From WJMB01 sp964581465 (lineage in GTDB: Bacteria > RBG-13-66-14), in NCBI GenBank assembly GCA_964581465.1, contig CAZOOP010000015.1, positions 1 through 64,000 of the forward strand: a stretch of 64,000 nucleotides of DNA, read 5' to 3'. The translations under genes were made by a program, and so were the position numbers. Positions 15,854-24,303 of the stretch are shown here, in pieces. The notes under the pieces are model-generated. The model did no database searches. It saw nothing but the letters and a program-made list of their open reading frames with translations, and was not told where the DNA came from. The number at the start of each line of letters is the position of its first letter. Within the stretch, counting starts at the first letter, position 1.

Positions 15854-16040
15854 GCGACCTTGGTAAAACCTCGTGGAAAGATGACCGCTGGATGGGACCG
15901 GCGTTGGCACGTTTCTTGCGGAATTAGGGGTTTGGTCCCGCGACAGGCCGCCCCGCCCTGCTGCAAGAAACGTGCCAACGCCTGCGTGCCGGGCGGAGTG
16001 AAAGGGTCGGCGGGGTTTGAGTCGGTTTTACCAAGGTCGC
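15854..16040 (+). repeat. Nested palindromic element, copy 3
   Basis: Outer arms GCGACCTTGGTAAAACC (15854-15870) and exact complement (16024-16040). Inner 20-bp inverted repeat at 15900-15919 and 15963-15982 with sigma-54-like TTGGCACGTTTCTTGC pointing inward in both arms. Same loop orientation as copies 1, 2 and 8. It lies between the FYDP-repeat gene start and the esterase terminator. Confidence 0.92.
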
Positions 16041-16052
16041 AGGCGCAGAGGG

Positions 16053-16085
16053 AAAGGGGCTGGACAGTTAAAGTCTAGCCCCTTT
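16053..16085 (-). terminator. Terminator of the esterase gene
   Basis: Stem AAAGGGGCTGGAC / GTCTAGCCCCTTT with one mismatch and a 7-base loop, about 20 bp after the stop codon on the minus strand. Confidence 0.7.
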
Positions 16086-16105
16086 CGCGATCAGTTTCAG
16101 GCGGA

Positions 16106-17206
16106 TCAGTCGAGGGATTTGATCCATTCGACGGCGGCGGCGACGGCCTCTGCGGGGACCTGGTGGCCGCCGTCGAACTCGTGGAAGGTCACCTCGGCTC
16201 CGAGGGCGGTGAGCATCTCGGCTGCGCCCAGGCCGGCCTCGAAGGGCACCACGCCGTCGGCGTTGCCGTGGGCGATGAAGAAAGGAGTCTGGGCTGCGGC
16301 GGAGAGTTCGACACCGTCGAACCAGCCTTCCTCTTGGTCCAGCCAACCGCCGAAGGGCAGGGCGCCGTCGAAGACGCCGGGGTGCTTGATGGCGATGTCG
16401 TAGGTCATCCCGGCGCCCTGGCTGAAGCCCATCAGGAAGACCCGCTCGGGCGAGTACTCGGTGCGCAGCTCCTCGACTAGTTCGAGGATGTAGTTCTCGG
16501 CGGTCTCGAGGGCGCCGGGGATCAAGCCGTCTTCATCCCACCACAGCCAACTGTAACCCACGCTGGAGGTCGAGTAGGGGTGGGGCGCCCGGGGGGCGCA
16601 GAAGATGAAGCTGGAGCCGAAGTAGGCGGCCAGCTTGCTGAAGCGGGTCGGGTTGGAGCCGTAGCCGTGGAGGGCCACGATCAGGGTCAACGGTTCGCCT
16701 TCCTCGATGGTGGTGGGTTCGATGAGGTGGTAGGGCAGCGGGGTCGGGGTGGTGGTGAAGGCGATGGGCGGCATCGCGGCGTATTTGGCCTCGATGGTCG
16801 CGACGGCTTCGGCGGCGGTTCGCTGGAAGACCTCGTCGTCGCGCACGGCGTCGAAGTCGCCGTCCTCGGCGATCAGCCAGGCGTCCTCGAAACCGGCCTG
16901 GACGGCCAGGTCGAGAAAGCGGGCGGCGAGTTCGGGCTCGTCGAGCAGGCCGTAACAGCAGGCCAGGTTGTAGATCGAGGTCGCGTCACCGGGGCGTCCC
17001 CGTAGATATGCCAGGTAGTGACGGGCGGCCGCGAGGTAGTCGGCGGCCTGATAAGCTTCCCAGGCGGCCTCGCGCTCTGCCTCGTAGTCGACGCCCAGGA
17101 AAGCCCCGGCGTTGGTGTCCAGGGGATCGATTTCGGGAGGTTCGAGGGCTCCGGCGGTCAGGGTCAACAGAGTGCAGCAGATCAGCAGGGTTCGGCGAAT
17201 CATCAT
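16106..17206 (-). CDS. Secreted alpha/beta-hydrolase (phospholipase/carboxylesterase type) with helical N-terminal repeat domain
   Basis: 366 aa. Signal peptide (residues 1-20), then a TPR-like helical part (about 35-130, AWEAYQAADYLAAARHYLAYL), then an alpha/beta-hydrolase. The hydrolase has LIVALHGYGSNP (oxyanion region), the nucleophile elbow GFSQGAG, an acidic residue in GNADGVVPF and a catalytic histidine in FDGGHQVP: a complete Ser-Asp-His triad in the order expected for the phospholipase/carboxylesterase family. It acts outside the cytoplasm on an unknown ester. GGAGGGGG ribosome site; the second ATG (17203) is an equally good start. Confidence 0.88.
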   Translation of the reverse strand: MMIRRTLLICCTLLTLTAGALEPPEIDPLDTNAGAFLGVDYEAEREAAWEAYQAADYLAAARHYLAYLRGRPGDATSIYNLACCYGLLDEPELAARFLDLAVQAGFEDAWLIAEDGDFDAVRDDEVFQRTAAEAVATIEAKYAAMPPIAFTTTPTPLPYHLIEPTTIEEGEPLTLIVALHGYGSNPTRFSKLAAYFGSSFIFCAPRAPHPYSTSSVGYSWLWWDEDGLIPGALETAENYILELVEELRTEYSPERVFLMGFSQGAGMTYDIAIKHPGVFDGALPFGGWLDQEEGWFDGVELSAAAQTPFFIAHGNADGVVPFEAGLGAAEMLTALGAEVTFHEFDGGHQVPAEAVAAAVEWIKSLD

Positions 17207-17347
17207 CCCCCTCCGGTGGTTGGTGTGCGGTCAGTGGAGTTTACAATTCGTGAACACCGTTGTCGATGCCGGAGGGCCTATCCTTGCCATTGTTTGAAAA
17301 GGACCCCCGTAGCCGTGGCCCGATAATATTTTCCCAGGTTCAGCGGT

Positions 17348-17944
17348 CTAGGGCAGCGAGCCCATCTCGCTGACCTCTTCTCCCCAGACGACGTGGAGGT
17401 CGCCGGCGGCGTTATTGACCATGACAACGACGTCGTCTATCTCGGGATCGTAGAAAGTGGTGACATCGAACGGTCCCTTGCCGGGGATCCGGGCCTGCTC
17501 GATGGTTTCATCACCGGCGAGGAAGAAGAGCCGGCCTTCGGCGTCGACGACGGAGATACTGTAGTCGGCGTCGTACTGCTCGGTCTCCGGCAGGAAGCAG
17601 GCCGAGATCGAGAAGGGTGCCTTGCCCTCGACGGGGGCGATTTCGTTGAGCTGCTCGTTGGCGATGGTGTAGACCGTGCCTTCGGTGTCGATGGCGTAGA
17701 TGATGTAGTCGGGGATCAGCGGATCGTAGAAGGCGCTGATGGTCAGAGACTCTGCGGAGAGCTGGGTTCCCGTGGCGTCGCCGTCGATGGATTCACCGTT
17801 TTCGCCGCCGTTTTCTTCAGTCGTATCCTCTTCTTCGGGGTTCTGGCCCTCCGAGTCCTCATCGTCTCCGCAGCCGGCCAGACAAAGAGCCAGGGAGCAG
17901 ATTATCAACAACAACCACAACAGGGTTTTACTTTTCACGGACAA
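17348..17944 (-). CDS. FYDP-repeat lipoprotein (paralogue 2)
   Basis: 198 aa. Lipoprotein signal with lipobox LCLAGC (Cys-25), then a 35-residue acidic Asp/Glu/Gly linker, then three repeats beginning TISAFYDPLIPDYIIYA, SISACFLP and DVTTFYDPEIDDVVVMV. It ends EMGSLP, close to the EMDVLP ending of paralogue 3. The second repeat carries an extra YDADYS insertion, shared with paralogue 3, so these two are the closest pair. Role unknown. Confidence 0.78.
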   Translation of the reverse strand: MSVKSKTLLWLLLIICSLALCLAGCGDDEDSEGQNPEEEDTTEENGGENGESIDGDATGTQLSAESLTISAFYDPLIPDYIIYAIDTEGTVYTIANEQLNEIAPVEGKAPFSISACFLPETEQYDADYSISVVDAEGRLFFLAGDETIEQARIPGKGPFDVTTFYDPEIDDVVVMVNNAAGDLHVVWGEEVSEMGSLP

Positions 17945-17989
17945 CCTCCCGTTGGCAACCAGGCGCGAATGTAAGCGCCGTTAAGTGGG

Positions 17990-18445
17990 CTAGGGTAGCA
18001 CGTCCATCTCGGTGACCTCTTCACCCCAGACGACGTAGAGCTTGCCGTTGCCGTCGGTGACCAGGATGACCAGATCGTCGATCTCCTCGTCGTAGAAGGT
18101 GGCCAGGGAGTAGGGGGCTTTGCCCGGGATGGTGGCCTGAACCTCGACGTCGGAACCCCAGACGGTGTAGAGCTTGCCGGAGGCGTCGATGATGTAGATG
18201 CTGTAGTCGGCTTCGTAATCCTCGAAGGCGGGCAGGAAGCAGGCCGAGAGGTCGTAGGGGCCGGAGGTGGGTACCCGGGCCTTCTCCTCGTAGCCTTCGG
18301 GATAACGCTCGTAGAGGGTGCCGTCGTCGTCGAGGGCGTAGATGATGTAATCGGGGATCAGCGGATCGTAAAAGGCGGTCAACTGGGTGGCGGCCAGGCT
18401 CACGCCGACGGCGGCCAGCAGGAGGATCAGGGTCGTTTTACGCAT
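17990..18445 (-). CDS. Secreted FYDP-repeat protein (paralogue 3)
   Basis: 151 aa from the ATG at 18445 (MRKTTLILLLAAVGVSLA), a clean signal peptide; the frame stays open to 18517. Three repeats: QLTAFYDPLIPDYIIYA, DLSACFLPAFEDYEADYSIYI and SLATFYDEEIDDLVILV, each followed by G-[KT]-L-Y. It shares its ending with paralogue 2 but lacks the lipobox and acidic linker. Arranged head-to-tail with its paralogues on the minus strand. Confidence 0.8.
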   Translation of the reverse strand: MRKTTLILLLAAVGVSLAATQLTAFYDPLIPDYIIYALDDDGTLYERYPEGYEEKARVPTSGPYDLSACFLPAFEDYEADYSIYIIDASGKLYTVWGSDVEVQATIPGKAPYSLATFYDEEIDDLVILVTDGNGKLYVVWGEEVTEMDVLP

Positions 18446-18556
18446 GTCCCGTCCTTTCTCGAATGATAATGAGGGCGAAGCCGGGGTGAAGAGTGTGCAA
18501 TTCTGACAATAAACCACCAGCTTAGTTTAGCACCTTGGTTGGGAAAAGTGTAGTGA

Positions 18557-18586
18557 AATGGGGGAGGTCCGGGCCTCCCCCATTTC
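18557..18586 (-). terminator. Terminator after the fourth FYDP-repeat gene
   Basis: Near-perfect stem AAATGGGGGAGG / CCTCCCCCATTT around a 6-base loop, about 35 bp after the restored stop codon at 18621. Its presence beyond the amber codon supports the view that the whole frame 18621-19064 was once a single gene. Confidence 0.65.
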
Positions 18587-18620
18587 TATGGGTGTGGGTG
18601 CAGCGTATCGTGTCCAACAC

Positions 18621-19064
18621 TCAGGGCAGAACGCCCACCGAGTTCGTCCCGTCGCTGTCGATGAGATAGAGCTCGCCGTAGCCGTCCATGATGTAGATGA
18701 TCCAGTCGTCCAGGACGGCGTCATAGAAGGCTGAGATGGAGTAGGGGGCGATGCCGTCGGTCAGATCGGTCCACTATATGAACTCGCCGTCGTAGAGCTG
18801 GACCTCGCCTAAGCCGTTGACGGTGAAGACCATCCATTCATCGATGTCGGGTTCGTAGAATGCGGAGACGTCGTAGGGTCCGGAGCCGGGTACCTGAGCC
18901 AGCTTGGAGAAGTCGCCACCGTAGCGACGGTGCAGTCCTCCGTCCTCGTCGACGGCGAAGAGCACCCAGTCGTCGAGGTCGGGTTCGTAGAAGCTGGATA
19001 TCTGCGGCCCGGCGGCCAGGACGCCGATCGCGGCGAGTAGAATGAAGATCGCAGCGCGTTTCAT
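18621..19064 (-). pseudogene. FYDP-repeat gene interrupted by an in-frame amber codon (paralogue 4)
   Basis: ATG at 19064, signal peptide (MKRAAIFILLAAIGVLAAG), then two repeats (QISSFYEPDLDDWVLFA, DVSAFYEPDIDEWMVFT). A TAG follows at 18774-18776, 96 codons in. The same frame continues without a shift: W-T-D-L-T-D-G-I-A-P-Y, then SISAFYDAVLDDWIIYI and an ending V-G-V-L-P plus TGA at 18621. That is exactly the third repeat and the typical C-terminus of its paralogues. It is a nonsense mutation, a readthrough site or a sequencing error. The truncated 96-aa product could still be made. Confidence 0.8.
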
Positions 19065-19283
19065 CGTTCCTCCCGAAGGTTAAGTCCGAAGCAAGCCCAC
19101 GGGCTTGTTGAGTACCTGTATCAACAGTATGCACTAGACCCGGGGATATTCCCAGTGTATAGGTCGAGATAAGCGTCTCAATTGGATTTCCTGTTGAGAT
19201 GTAGTATAGACGCTTAAGGCATGAGTCTTGATACCCATTCAGCGGCAGCTTCCGGCGTTTGTGCTCGATAAAAAATGAAGGCA

Positions 19284-19604
19284 TCATCTAACCTGATCGG
19301 ACCAATTGAGCAGTGCATCCCGCAGGTAGTCGAGACGGTTTTCGTCGCCGCGATGGCTGAATCTGAGCGGCCTTTCTCTGATAATTCTCTGATATTTCTC
19401 TGAAAAAGAGCCTGTCGTTGCGGATGAAGCCGCCGTTGTGGGCTGATAGCCGTCGCTCGCCGTAGCCTCGGCAGCTATCGAGGCCGTTGATACGCGCCTC
19501 GCCTTTGGCCAGGGCCTTGTCGTGACTGATGCGTTTGTGGTTTAAGCCATTGAGCAACAGCATGTTATCGGCCTTCCAGCCGTCGGTGTTGACGATCTAT
19601 TCCA
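19284..19604 (-). pseudogene. Decayed IS1595-family (ISXO2-like) transposase, C-terminal part
   Basis: Reading on the minus strand: IVNTDGWKADNMLLLNGLNHKRI, SHDKALAKGEARINGLDS, GYGERRLSAHNGG, FIRNDRLFFREI, then a frameshift. In another frame RFSHRGDENRLDYLRDALL, NWSDQVR and a stop follow. This is the C-terminal half of an ISXO2-like DDE transposase (N-T-D-G-W, I-N-G-x-[DE]-S and R-F-x-H-R-G segments). The N-terminal half is missing. It lies 112 bp from a complete MITE, whose mobility it might once have driven. Confidence 0.8.
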
Positions 19605-19716
19605 CCTTATGTTTTCCAACTCGGCGGCACCGTGCTACCTTTTGGATCCGGTGTGTATATTACTTGCCATATCTGTTGCATATTTGCTTACGTCGGCCAA
19701 CTTATAGTTATTCTTA

Positions 19717-20084
19717 GGGATCATCACCAGAAACTGAACCAAGTATTAGCAATTGGTATTAGCAATTGGTGAAAGACGCATTGAGGCGAGGGGCTGGTAA
19801 CCACCCGCGGCGTGTGGTCAACCAGCGAAGTCGGACAACGACCTGTGCTGCTAAAGCGAGCAATAGAGCGTTATCAGCAGCTCGTTTACTCACAGCCTGG
19901 TCGAAACCTGAATGGAACCAACAGCATCGAGCTTCCAGCGGAACTCAACGCAGGTCCAGGTACATCGCCACCTGCGCTGAAAAGACAATGCAACGGTATA
20001 ACAATGCCGGCGAGGGTGAGCTATAAAGCAATGAGTGACAGTCTATTAGCTGGATGAGTCGGTTCAGGTGCGAGTGATGATCCC
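19717..20084 (+). mobile_element. MITE with GGGATCATCAC termini (368 bp)
   Basis: Terminal inverted repeats GGGATCATCAC and GTGATGATCCC. The interior shares long stretches with the copy at 51638-51989: CAGAAACTGAACCAAGT after the left end, GTCGAAACCTGAATGGAACC in the middle, and GAGCTATAAAGCAATGA and CTATTAGCTGGATGAGTCGG near the right end. A 14-bp tandem duplication (TATTAGCAATTGG-type unit twice, about 19743-19770) explains the extra length. No clear target duplication. The gap 19605-20316 otherwise holds nothing I recognise. Confidence 0.8.
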
Positions 20085-20316
20085 GAATCTCATGGTTGCA
20101 TTTTGGTCAACTGATGTGCCGGTCGGTTGCTCGTTTTCCGCCACATTTGCGACCCTTTCTTGTGACAGCGCATCACAGCCCATCAAGTATGTTAACAGCG
20201 CGTTACATACAGGTATCGGTCCGAACACGGTATACGATCCCAAATGAAAAACTCCATCCGTGAATCAGTTTGTGTCTATGCAGGGACGAGAGGGCCGGGG
20301 CGGACCATAGCTATGC

Positions 20317-20347
20317 AAAAACGGGCGGGAACGGCTCCCGTCCGTTT
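20317..20347 (-). terminator. Terminator of the signal peptidase gene
   Basis: Stem AAACGGACGGGA / CCCGCCCGTTT (minus strand, one mismatch) followed by TTTTTG, about 30 bp after the stop codon. Confidence 0.75.
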
Positions 20348-20379
20348 GTCGGCTAAACCAAAACCGGATACTCGGCGCC

Positions 20380-20898
20380 CTAGGGCGGCACCGTGGCGCA
20401 GCGCTCCCAGCGGGCGCCGGAGCCGGGTTTGTAGGAGAAGTAGACGAGTTCGACCCGGCCGGTGAGACGGCTCAGGGGAAGGTAGCCCCAACTGCGGCTG
20501 TCTTTGGAGCAGGGCCGGTTGTCGCCCAGGGTCACGCAGAACCCTTCGGGCACCGTACCAGCAACGACACCGAGGTCTGCGGTCGTCACCCCCCGGAGGT
20601 AGCTCTCCTCCAGGGGGGAGTCGTTGATGAGTAGTCTCCCGTCTTCGAGGCGCAGCTCGTCGCCGGGCAGGGCGATCAGCCGTTTTACGTACTCGACCCC
20701 GGGCTCGAGGGGGGATTCGAAGACGACGATGTCCCCGTGTCGCGGTCCGGAGAGACGGAAGAAGATCCGGTCGGTCAGCAGCCAATCACCGGGCAGCAGC
20801 GTCGGCTCCATGGAGTCGGAAAGCACGTAGGAGCCCTCGACGAAGAAGGCGCGAATTATCAACAGCAGAACAATGACGACGGCTAGATCGGTCAGCAA
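20380..20898 (-). CDS. lepB: Signal peptidase I
   Basis: 172 aa from the TTG at 20898. It cleaves signal peptides at the outer face of the inner membrane. An N-terminal membrane segment (LAVVIVLLLIIRAFFVEG) precedes box B with the catalytic serine (SDSMEPTLLPGD), the lysine box YVKRLIALPGDELRL, and GDNRPCSKDSRSWGYLP. The frame runs on upstream without a stop through a basic stretch (LLNQLRKLRRNQ) to a strong AGAGGAG just after the preceding gene, but there is no ATG or GTG. The real start may therefore be a rare codon near 20940. Family certain, start uncertain. Confidence 0.95.
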   Translation of the reverse strand: MLTDLAVVIVLLLIIRAFFVEGSYVLSDSMEPTLLPGDWLLTDRIFFRLSGPRHGDIVVFESPLEPGVEYVKRLIALPGDELRLEDGRLLINDSPLEESYLRGVTTADLGVVAGTVPEGFCVTLGDNRPCSKDSRSWGYLPLSRLTGRVELVYFSYKPGSGARWERCATVPP

Positions 20899-20959
20899 TC
20901 CGGCAATGGGTCCCTGGTTTCGGCGAAGCTTGCGTAACTGATTCAGCAGGATGACTCCT

Positions 20960-21475
20960 CTACTCGAACTGGCTTTTTACAAAGGCTTCGCCCTTGCGGG
21001 TCAACAGGACGGTTCCGTTGCCCGGCATCTCGACGAAGCCGTACTTCCGCTTGGCCTCGGAGAGACAGACCTGGACGTTGGAGGGCGGCTTGATGTCCAG
21101 GTGCCGAAAGCAGCGGCAGACGTCCTCGTGGATGATCGGTTCGCGCCCCAGCTCACGGTTGAGGTAGTAGATGAACAGGGCGCAGCGCTGGTAGTTGCTT
21201 TTGGTCTGGACGCCGTCGATCCAGTCCCTCAGGGGCGGGGTTTCGCCGGTTCCCTCCAGCTCCAGGGGCGGCAGGTCTTGGGGTCGCGGTCGCAGGCGGG
21301 GCCGGCCGCGTCGGCGCTGGATGTCGGGATGACCTTTCAGCAGATCCTTGAAACGCTTGATCTGCTCCTCGACGAACTCGCGGGGTCCATCGGCCCGCAG
21401 GGTGCGGCTGGAGAGGTCGATTTCCACGGAGACATTATTATCGAGTGATTGGCGCGTTTGGACATGGTGACCCAT
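20960..21475 (-). CDS. Unknown protein, possible C-terminal winged helix
   Basis: 171 aa from the ATG at 21475, which has GGGAGGT at ideal distance; a GTG two codons earlier is less likely. Residues 1-50 are polar and helical, and a basic Arg/Pro linker (RRRGRPRLRPRPQDLPP) follows. The last 80 residues look like a small helix-turn-helix fold with a wing (RCALFIYYLNREL, EDVCRCFRHLDIKPPSNVQVCLSEAKRKYGFVEMPGNGTVLLTRKGE). That is suggestive of a nucleic-acid-binding protein. It sits between mgtE and lepB and probably shares their transcript. No family recognised. Confidence 0.65.
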   Translation of the reverse strand: MGHHVQTRQSLDNNVSVEIDLSSRTLRADGPREFVEEQIKRFKDLLKGHPDIQRRRGRPRLRPRPQDLPPLELEGTGETPPLRDWIDGVQTKSNYQRCALFIYYLNRELGREPIIHEDVCRCFRHLDIKPPSNVQVCLSEAKRKYGFVEMPGNGTVLLTRKGEAFVKSQFE

Positions 21476-21506
21476 AGGCACCTCCCGGGTTTGGTGTTGA
21501 TTGTAG

Positions 21507-22871
21507 TCAGAGCAGCCATTCGAGCATCAGCATTCCCAGGCCGAGATAGATCGTCAGGCCGATCATATCGTTGGCCGTGGTGATAAAGGGTCCGGAGGCC
21601 ACGGCGGGATCCACGCCGATGCGTTTGAACAACAGCGGCATGAAGGTGCCCACCACCGTGGCGACCATGATGGCGCCGATCATCGCCAGGCCGACCACCA
21701 GGCCCAGCATCGGCTGACCGACGATGGCCCAGGCTACCAGGCCGACGATCAGGCCGCTGAAGGCGCCCAGCAGCAGGCCCACGCGCAGCTCGCGCAGGGC
21801 GGTGCGCAGGATGTTGCGCGGCTCGGCGCGCCCCAGGGCCAGGTTGCGCACCACCACCGTCGAGGATTGCAAACCGGCGTTGCCGCCCATGGCGGTGATC
21901 ACCGGGATGAAGCTGGCCAGGGCGATGACCTGCTCCAGGGCGTAGCTGAACAGACCGATGATCGTCCCGGAGAGCAGGGCTCCGCCCAGGCAGATCAATA
22001 GCCAGGGCAGGCGCAGCCGCACGACGCTGAAGGCGCTTTTGACCTCCAGCTCCTCGTCCGAGGTGGCCGCCATCTTGAAGATGTCCTCGGTGGCTTCCTC
22101 GCGTAGCACCTCGAGCACGTCGTCGACGGTAATCTCGCCCAGCAGCAGGCCGTCGGCGTCGGTGACCGGCACGGCCAGCAGGTCGTAGCGCTGGAAGAGG
22201 GCGGCCAGCTCCTCCTGATCCAGCTCCGGCCGCACCGCCGGGTAGTCCTCCTCGCCGAGGTTCGCTACGGGCATGGCGCGCGGCGCCGAGGCCAGCCGTT
22301 CCATGTGGACCACGCCGCAGAGCCGGGCCCGGGAGTCGGTCAGATAGAGGTTGGTGTGCTGCTCCTCGCCGATGCTCTGTTGGATCTGATCCTGGGCGCG
22401 ACCGACGTCGAGATCGGCGTCGATGGAGACGAAGTCCAGGCTCATCCGGCCGCCGGCGGTGTCCTCGGGGTAGGCCAGCAGCTCGTCGATCTCGGCGGCG
22501 ACGCCCTTGGGCATGGCCCTGAGGATGGCCCGGCGCGGACCCTCCTCGAGGTCGTCGAGGAGATCGGCGGCCTCGTCGGCGGGCAGCACCGCCAGGGCTC
22601 GGGCGGCCAGCCGGTGATCGGCGCGGTCGAAGAAAGCGCGTGAATAGTGCTCGGCCAGCTCGCCGAGAAGCTCGCCGACGGCCTCGGTGGGCCAGAGCTC
22701 GATGAGCTGCTCCTGGTCCTCCTCGCCCAGATGGGCGAAGGCCTTAGCCAGATCAGCGGTATGCTCGGCTTCGACCAGCTCGACCAGGCGGCGTCGATCG
22801 CCTTCCCGTGCGCAGGCCGAGAGTATTTCCCGGCGGGTCTCCGCGGTGTTGCTATCGTCTCGGTTCGTCAA
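21507..22871 (-). CDS. mgtE: MgtE-type magnesium transporter
   Basis: 454 aa, the usual length. Gated Mg2+ channel of the inner membrane. Domain order: N-terminal superhelical domain (about 20-130, with LPADEAADLLDDLEEGPRRAIL), two CBS domains (about 135-255, including YPAVRPELDQEELAALFQRYDLLAVPV and GEITVDDVLEVLREE), a linker helix and five transmembrane helices. The membrane part includes PVITAMGGNAGLQSSTVVVR and the pore-lining GPFITTANDMIGLTIY. The start is TTG at 22871. I found no M-box riboswitch upstream, so regulation is probably by the cytoplasmic Mg2+-sensing domains. Confidence 0.96.
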   Translation of the reverse strand: MTNRDDSNTAETRREILSACAREGDRRRLVELVEAEHTADLAKAFAHLGEEDQEQLIELWPTEAVGELLGELAEHYSRAFFDRADHRLAARALAVLPADEAADLLDDLEEGPRRAILRAMPKGVAAEIDELLAYPEDTAGGRMSLDFVSIDADLDVGRAQDQIQQSIGEEQHTNLYLTDSRARLCGVVHMERLASAPRAMPVANLGEEDYPAVRPELDQEELAALFQRYDLLAVPVTDADGLLLGEITVDDVLEVLREEATEDIFKMAATSDEELEVKSAFSVVRLRLPWLLICLGGALLSGTIIGLFSYALEQVIALASFIPVITAMGGNAGLQSSTVVVRNLALGRAEPRNILRTALRELRVGLLLGAFSGLIVGLVAWAIVGQPMLGLVVGLAMIGAIMVATVVGTFMPLLFKRIGVDPAVASGPFITTANDMIGLTIYLGLGMLMLEWLL

Positions 22872-23446
22872 GGCCCGTCCCGTCGGTGGCGGTCGTTAAA
22901 CGCAGTCAATTTGACACCGCTAGATGATACAACTCGCCGTTTCACGGCGTCAAGACGGGCATTTGTTGACCCGCCGCACGGTGGGTGGTAGGATTCACAT
23001 AGGCGAATCAGCTAGCTGAATCAGCCTGCGTGCCGGGGGGAGTGAACTCTCCGGCGGAGCCCTTCCGGCTGGGTCACCGTCGACGACCCCAGACAAGCCT
23101 GCGACGGGCGTCGCGATAAGTCAATTACAATAGTCACTGTGGGCTTTACGGCTCCCGGGAGGCGATGACGACGCGGATCGTCCGGGCTGCATCCGGGATG
23201 GCTTCAAACAGACTCCCGGATCAAGCAAGGGCGAAGTGGAAAGGCTTTCTAGCAGGAAGGGCTGAAAGAAAACCGCTGCCGGCATCTCAAACTGCTATCT
23301 TAATGCATGAACCCTTGCCCGCTCACCGCCATTTGATAACACTTCTTGGGATTATGAACCCAGTTCGGACCTGATCGTGTTTGTAACCTGCTGATAATAA
23401 ACGTGTAGTATCAGAAGTTCTTATCATGTTATGGGTGTTTAAAAAC

Positions 23447-23785
23447 GGGATTATCACTCGCACCGGAACCGACTCGTCCAGCGGATAGATTGTCATTCAA
23501 CGCTTTATATCCCGTAGTCGCCGCCATTGTCAGACCGTTGCTTGGTGGCGATGGACACGGCCTTGCCTTGAGTTCCGCTGGAAGCCGGAGGCTGTCGGTT
23601 CCGCATCAGCAACCAACCAGGCTGTGAGTAAGTGACCTGCTGACGGCGCTCTATTGCTTGTTTAGAAGCTTCGAACGTTATCCGCCTTCGCAGGTTGATG
23701 CCCCGCTGAGGCTAATCTCCAAGCACCATTCTCGCTGTGGCTTTCCTGTGTTGCGAATGTGTTGTTCATCTTTTGTGATGATCCC
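23447..23785 (-). mobile_element. MITE in reverse orientation (339 bp)
   Basis: Ends GGGATTATCAC and GTGATGATCCC. Read on the minus strand it closely matches the copy at 37754-38108: both begin GGGATCATCAC and continue AGATGAACAACACATTCGCA. Both share the CTGGATGAGTCGG and ATAAAGC blocks near the other end. No target duplication is evident. Confidence 0.75.
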
Positions 23786-24263
23786 TTTTAGAGTGGCGGC
23801 GACAAAGGGCGTGCTCGATAATCACCATATCAGCAGCTTGCATTCGACATCACTTCGAATTGTTGAAGGAACGCAAGTAAAGCCGTATCAAGCAATAAGG
23901 GAGCGCATAGGCAATCGGCGGCAAAACGCGTTAACCGGAGTGGCGAGAGATCGCTCAGCGCCCCGCACTTTCTCTGCCATTGTTGGTCCGAACATGGTCC
24001 ATGACGCCAGCATCTTTGTCGTTTGAGCATGAACCGCCATGCGATGCTAACAGATTGGTAGATGACGTTTGGCATCAGGGAACATGCTCGGACCAAATCA
24101 GGCTGATGAGGATCAACCGGCGGGCCGTTATTGACTCCCTGAAATACGCCTGCTAGCAGCAAGCGTTCATGGGGCATGCCCTTATTGCATGATATTATGA
24201 CACTTAGCATTCTGTGGCAATCCGCCGCCAGGGTAGATACAGGTCCGCTGGTATCAGAGATTG

Positions 24264-24303
24264 CCAAGGATCGCCAAGGATCGCCAAGGATCGCCAAGGA
24301 TCA
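24264..24303 (+). repeat. Short tandem repeat, about four 10-bp units
   Basis: Unit AAGGATCGCC repeated without spacers (GCCAAGGATCGCCAAGGATC and so on). It lies in a gene-free MITE region. Confidence 0.85.

Noticed and set aside
23028..23118. Cobalamin or ydaO-type riboswitch
   Set aside because: Single elements such as GGGGGAGTGAA look reminiscent, but the conserved core sequences of those classes are absent and no fitting gene lies downstream.
24264..24303. Short CRISPR-like array
   Set aside because: Units of 10 bp repeat directly with no spacers, and no cas gene is in the window.
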